Positions 60,864 through 64,000 of a DNA stretch of 64,000 nt are shown piece after piece (the stretch's first letter is position 1; every line of letters starts with the position of its first letter). Source of the stretch: Paenibacillus_V sp046244365 (lineage in GTDB: Bacteria > Bacillota > Bacilli > Paenibacillales > NBRC-103111); contig NZ_CP176395.1 of NCBI RefSeq assembly GCF_046244365.1, positions 4,402,001 through 4,466,000 on the forward strand, read 5' to 3'. The notes under the pieces were generated by a model. The model had not been told where the DNA came from. It was given only the letters and a program-made list of their open reading frames with translations, and made no database searches. The translations under genes were made by a program, and so were the position numbers.

Positions 60864-61295
60864 TCAACCGAGGGTCGCCTTGTGCTGCCGCAACAATGCC
60901 GCAATGTCGACGCCGTCTATCGTCAACCCTTCGATATCGCAACCTTCAATACTGACACCTCGTAAATTAGTTTCACGCACGACGGCGTCCTCCAAGTTGC
61001 ATGAAATGATTTGTACTGGAGGTTTCGCTACGGTATGCCCGGCCTCGGGCCGATCCTTGTCCCCGTAGCCGATATGCTTGAAATGCGCGCCGCCCCATTG
61101 CGCGCCATCGATTGACATACCGGTCAGATTGGCATCCGAGATCACCATACCGGTCAAGTTGATGTCGTTGAACGTAGCGCCGGCCAAGTTACAACATTGG
61201 AAGCTTATTCCCTCCGCCCCAACATTCTTGATGTTAGAACCACTAATGTCCGCATTCACGATGGTAAGCGTCTGTCTGTCATTTTCGATGCGCAT
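60864..61295 (-). CDS. Pentapeptide-repeat protein
   Basis: 143 residues from the ATG at 61295 (GGGAGGAATAACA). Repeats follow the A(D/N)LxG pattern irregularly: NADISGSNIKNVGAEGISFQ, CCNLAGATFNDINLTGMVIS, DANLTGMSIDGAQWGGAHFK. The end (CDIEGLTIDGVDIAALLRQH) is alignable to the end of the protein at 49060, and both contain a GGAxxxxIG insert before a proline-rich loop. So they are paralogues, one with an added LamG-like domain. The function is unknown. Confidence 0.78.
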   Translation of the reverse strand: MRIENDRQTLTIVNADISGSNIKNVGAEGISFQCCNLAGATFNDINLTGMVISDANLTGMSIDGAQWGGAHFKHIGYGDKDRPEAGHTVAKPPVQIISCNLEDAVVRETNLRGVSIEGCDIEGLTIDGVDIAALLRQHKATLG

Positions 61296-61408
61296 TGTTA
61301 TTCCTCCCATTTTCCATTTATAACCTACTCTATTAATATAGCGAGACCGCTTACTTTTGTAATTAGAAATTATACTATCACTCCACTAAACTGCCCGATA
61401 GGTGAGAA

Positions 61409-61436
61409 AAGGCTGCCATTTTTTCGGCAGCCTTGT
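61409..61436 (+). terminator. Hairpin terminator
   Basis: AGGCTGCC and GGCAGCCT with an eight-base loop, followed by TGTTG and preceded by AAA. It is near a CCCGATA variant of the CCCGTTA motif at 61394. Confidence 0.5.
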
Positions 61437-61737
61437 TGTTCAGGATGTTGCGCTCTTGTCATCCGTTAGCGCAATGACCCTATAACCTTGATAAAGTCCC
61501 TCCCTTAACGGTCATTAGAACAAGCTTCACTTAGCTGCACCTTCGTTATTTAGTATCAATCTTGCTTCAACTGGATAGTAAGGATTTAAGCTCCTGCTCT
61601 TGTCCAAATAGGTGCACAGGGACTGAACGAGCGGCTGCTTCATCTACGGCTTTGCAACAAACAGATAATCAACTTCTAGTAGATCCTAAATAAAAGTCCG
61701 ATGCCACTGCGCCTAATCCTGGTCAATTGCTCTCCTT
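61437..61737. other. Intergenic, no gene seen
   Basis: About 300 bases downstream of the truncated solute-binding gene. Apart from a CCGTTAG at 61461 nothing recognisable is seen. Confidence 0.45.
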
Positions 61738-62518
61738 TTATGCGAACCTTGTCCATGACCGCAGGGTTTGGGACACTTCAGTACCATCGAGAATCATCCT
61801 GCGGATGTCTTCATTAATGAGTTGACGTGACGAATTCCACTTCTCACTTAGGTAAAACCCGCTTGACCGTACTTCGTCGAGCTCCTCCATGTAACGTGAC
61901 CAAAGGCGGTGTTCGGTTAGACCTCGCTCCTTCGCTTGAGAGTGTGTGATCGGAAGCGGCCAAGAATGCCGCTCAATGATATAATGGTGTAGAAACTCCC
62001 AAGCAAGACGAGGGTTCTTCGACTTCGAAGTAACTCCGGCCGCGCCCATATAGATCATGTTCGACTGATTGCCTCCCTGCATCTTAGGCAGACCAACCAC
62101 CCCGAACTTGTCGTCGATCTTGTGATAGATCAAATCGCCGGTAAACCACATAAATCCGAAGATCATCGCAAAACCCTCATGAAGATGTCCTGCTACGGAA
62201 GGCTCGTCCGGCTTTCGGATAATCGCGTGTACACGGTACGCGTCAATCACTTTGCGGAACGCCTCAATGGTCGCCGGACTATCGACATACCCCCTAGCAG
62301 TTGATCCATTCGGAGACAGATAGCTTCCGCCATTGCGAAAAATAAACGGCTCATACCACTCGATATCTACGCCGATGCCAAAGCCGAACTGCGAAGCGAC
62401 ACCATGCTCATCGCGGATTGTCAATTTTTTACCCATCTCGATAAAATCGTCCCATGTTAAATCCTCGGTCGGATACGCCAGTCCGGCACGATCAAACATC
62501 TCTTTATTATAGACATTT
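61738..62518 (-). pseudogene. Sugar-binding protein, N-terminally truncated
   Basis: The frame gives NVYNKEMFDRAGLAYPTED, LTWDDFIEMGKKLTIRDEHG and NMIYMGAAGVTSKSKNPRLA up to SQTLRSWTRFA. This is the second two thirds of an SBP_bac_1 protein. At about 62519 it meets the promoter region of the next gene and the first about 130 residues are missing. The same kind of fold is intact at 46390 (without signal peptide). It is not functional. Confidence 0.78.
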
Positions 62519-62558
62519 TATTACAAACTATGATGGACGAATGAAATACAAGTATGTA

Positions 62559-62587
62559 TTGACGCTTCCCCATATTGTGGGTATAAT
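62559..62587 (+). promoter_or_regulatory. Sigma-A promoter of the metal-binding lipoprotein gene
   Basis: TTGACG at 62559 and TATAAT at 62582, spacer 17 bases. The start site should be near 62594. Confidence 0.8.
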
Positions 62588-62602
62588 TTTTTCAGTTATA
62601 AA

Positions 62603-62617
62603 TAGTAATAATTACGT
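62603..62617 (+). promoter_or_regulatory. Probable Zur box
   Basis: TAGTAATAATTACGT matches the Bacillus Zur consensus TCGTAATNATTACGA at 12 of 14 fixed positions and is palindromic in its core. It lies about 9-23 bases after the predicted transcript start, a usual repressor position. Confidence 0.6.
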
Positions 62618-62670
62618 ATTAAGTTGGAGCAAGGCCAGATTCCATCAAAACCCATACAGGAGGATTTGAC

Positions 62671-64000
62671 ATGAAAAGAAATTTAGTTGCATTACTTTCT
62701 GCACTGATGGCTGCCCTTGTATTGCTCGCAGGCTGCAGCGGCGGCAAAACAGGAAGCACGGAGGCATCGAACAAAGCACAGGAGCTGATCTATGCCACGG
62801 CGAAAGATATCAATGACATGAATCCCCATCTGTATACAGGCTCTATGCCGGCACAAGGGATGGTGTACGAGTCATTGGTGGAGAACACGAAAGACGGCAT
62901 CAAGCCGCTGCTGGCCGAATCCTGGGACATCTCCGCGGATGGTAAAACGTACACCTTTCATCTGAAAAAAGGTGTGACCTTTCATGACGGTGAACCGTTT
63001 AATGCGGAAGCGGTGAAAAAAAACATCGAAGCGATCCAAAGCAATGCAAGCAAGCATTCCTGGATCAAGCTGTCGACCAAGATCGTGAGCGTCAACGCAC
63101 TCGATGAACATACCGTCCAATTGGTGCTATCGGAACCGTACTACCCGACTTTGCTTGAATTGGCGATGACCAGGCCCTATGTATTCCTTTCGCCGAAAGA
63201 ATTCAGTAACGGGGGAACAAAGGATGGCGTAAAAGGCTATAGCGGCACAGGTCCCTATAAGCTCGCTGAACATAAAACGGATCAATATGCCATTTTTGAC
63301 GCCAATGAAAGCTATTGGGGCGGCGCGCCCAAAGTGAAAAAAATTACGGCGAAGGTGCTTCCCGCTGGCGAAACGACGTTGTTAGCGCTGCAAAAGGGAG
63401 AAATCAATTTCATCTTTACGGATGATCGCGGCACCGACAGCATCGATGTGGAAGCGATGAATCAACTGGCGGGTTCTAAAGATTACCAGATTGTCAGAAG
63501 CGAGCCGATGAATACGAAAATGCTCGTGGCCAATAGCAGCAAGGCGGGTAGTCCCGTACAGGAAACGGCTGTTCGCGAAGCGGTCTGGTATTCGATCGAT
63601 AGAGAAACGATTAGCAAGCAAATCTTTAACGGTACGGAGACGCCCGCCAATACCCTTTTCTCCTCTAACGTCAACTATGCCGATGTCGAGTTGAAAAAAC
63701 GGGGCTATGATTTGGAAACGGCGAAAAAGATATTGGAAAATGCGGGCTGGATTCTGGAAAACGGCAGCGAAGTCAGAACGAAAGCCGGAAACAAACTAGC
63801 CATGAAGCTTTACTACGACGCCAATTCCGCTTCGCAAAAAACGCAGTCCGAATTCATTCAAAGCAGCGTCAAAAAGATCGGGATCGGTCTGGAGCTTGTC
63901 GGCGAACAATCTTCTTATATCGCAAAAAGAAGATCTATGGGGGACTATGATTTGCTGTTTAACCAAACATGGGGGCTTGCGTACGATCCGCAAAGCACAA
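62671..64000 (+). CDS. NikA/CntA-type metal (or metallophore) binding lipoprotein, 3' end outside window
   Basis: 443 codons to the window edge, ATG at 62671 after AGGAGG. Lipoprotein signal ending VLLAGCSGG. The mature part is SBP_bac_5: DINDMNPHLYTGSMPAQGMV, YESLVENTKDGIKPLLAESW, DISADGKTYTFHLKKGVTFH, DGEPFNAEAVKKN. MNPHLY with this spacing is typical of nickel-type NikA and of CntA, which carries metal-opine complexes (staphylopine or related). The Zur box upstream favours zinc-related uptake. Permease and ATPase genes should follow outside the window. Nickel or peptide uptake remain alternatives. Confidence 0.85.
   Translation, partial: MKRNLVALLSALMAALVLLAGCSGGKTGSTEASNKAQELIYATAKDINDMNPHLYTGSMPAQGMVYESLVENTKDGIKPLLAESWDISADGKTYTFHLKKGVTFHDGEPFNAEAVKKNIEAIQSNASKHSWIKLSTKIVSVNALDEHTVQLVLSEPYYPTLLELAMTRPYVFLSPKEFSNGGTKDGVKGYSGTGPYKLAEHKTDQYAIFDANESYWGGAPKVKKITAKVLPAGETTLLALQKGEINFIFTDDRGTDSIDVEAMNQLAGSKDYQIVRSEPMNTKMLVANSSKAGSPVQETAVREAVWYSIDRETISKQIFNGTETPANTLFSSNVNYADVELKKRGYDLETAKKILENAGWILENGSEVRTKAGNKLAMKLYYDANSASQKTQSEFIQSSVKKIGIGLELVGEQSSYIAKRRSMGDYDLLFNQTWGLAYDPQST

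Overview
The window looks like the chromosome of a spore-forming Paenibacillaceae bacterium (Paenibacillus or Cohnella type). Evidence: CUT1 and LplABC-type carbohydrate ABC transporters paired with YesMN-type or one-piece membrane AraC regulators, copper-amine-oxidase-type stalk domains, a DUF3231 spore-family protein, SUKH proteins, strong GGAGG ribosome sites, and many small solitary genes between degraded fragments. No rRNA, intact tRNA or CRISPR array was seen.

Layout. 1-9 kb: a stalk/ankyrin/WG-repeat surface protein and a 5'-truncated relative, a truncated MDR oxidoreductase, a DUF6326 membrane protein, and a 1423-residue secreted GH20 hexosaminidase. 9-13.7 kb: scattered small genes, a tail fragment of a GH20-like protein, an AraC fragment, and a HIT hydrolase. 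13.7-23.6 kb: one minus-strand locus of response regulator, double-Cache histidine kinase, sugar-binding lipoprotein, two permeases, and a seven-bladed propeller inserted in a LamG fold. 24-29 kb: a DUF5667 protein, a GC-rich foreign-looking membrane gene, and broken methyltransferase and Gfo/Idh genes. 29-37.8 kb: a second sugar locus with a membrane AraC regulator (perfect cre box upstream), LplA-, LplB- and LplC-like components, a paralogue of the propeller/LamG gene and a cysteine hydrolase. 38-64 kb: accessory DNA with VOC, Crp, MDR, SUKH, LRR, GNAT, WYL, a solute-binding protein without signal peptide, pentapeptide proteins, DUF3231, exonuclease, an IS110 remnant, a UvrA-like ABC protein, many fragments, and finally a NikA/CntA-like lipoprotein with a probable Zur box that runs off the right edge.

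The most unusual signal is non-coding. At least nine dispersed elements share one architecture: two or three direct arms ending in TTCTTGTC, an inverted arm starting GACAAGAA, a short GC hairpin, a final direct arm, and CCGACAC. The inverted arm can pair either with the preceding arm (19-21 bp, often perfect) or with the following arm around the GC hairpin. The variable stem bases covary within each element, and one element has a different core (TTGTGTC/GACACAA) with the same design. The elements lie next to truncated genes and one replaces the second domain of a VOC gene. Three other repeat families occur: a GGTAAC inverted repeat, a CAGTCTA repeat and a CCCGTTA/hairpin repeat. Together with about fifteen gene fragments they suggest a region repeatedly broken and rejoined at repeats.

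The two sugar loci look like parallel systems: a membrane-coupled AraC regulator senses a sugar, an ABC importer takes it up, and a propeller/LamG protein without a signal peptide is made with each. GH20 and GH3 (broken) enzymes fit a life on polysaccharides and amino-sugar polymers.
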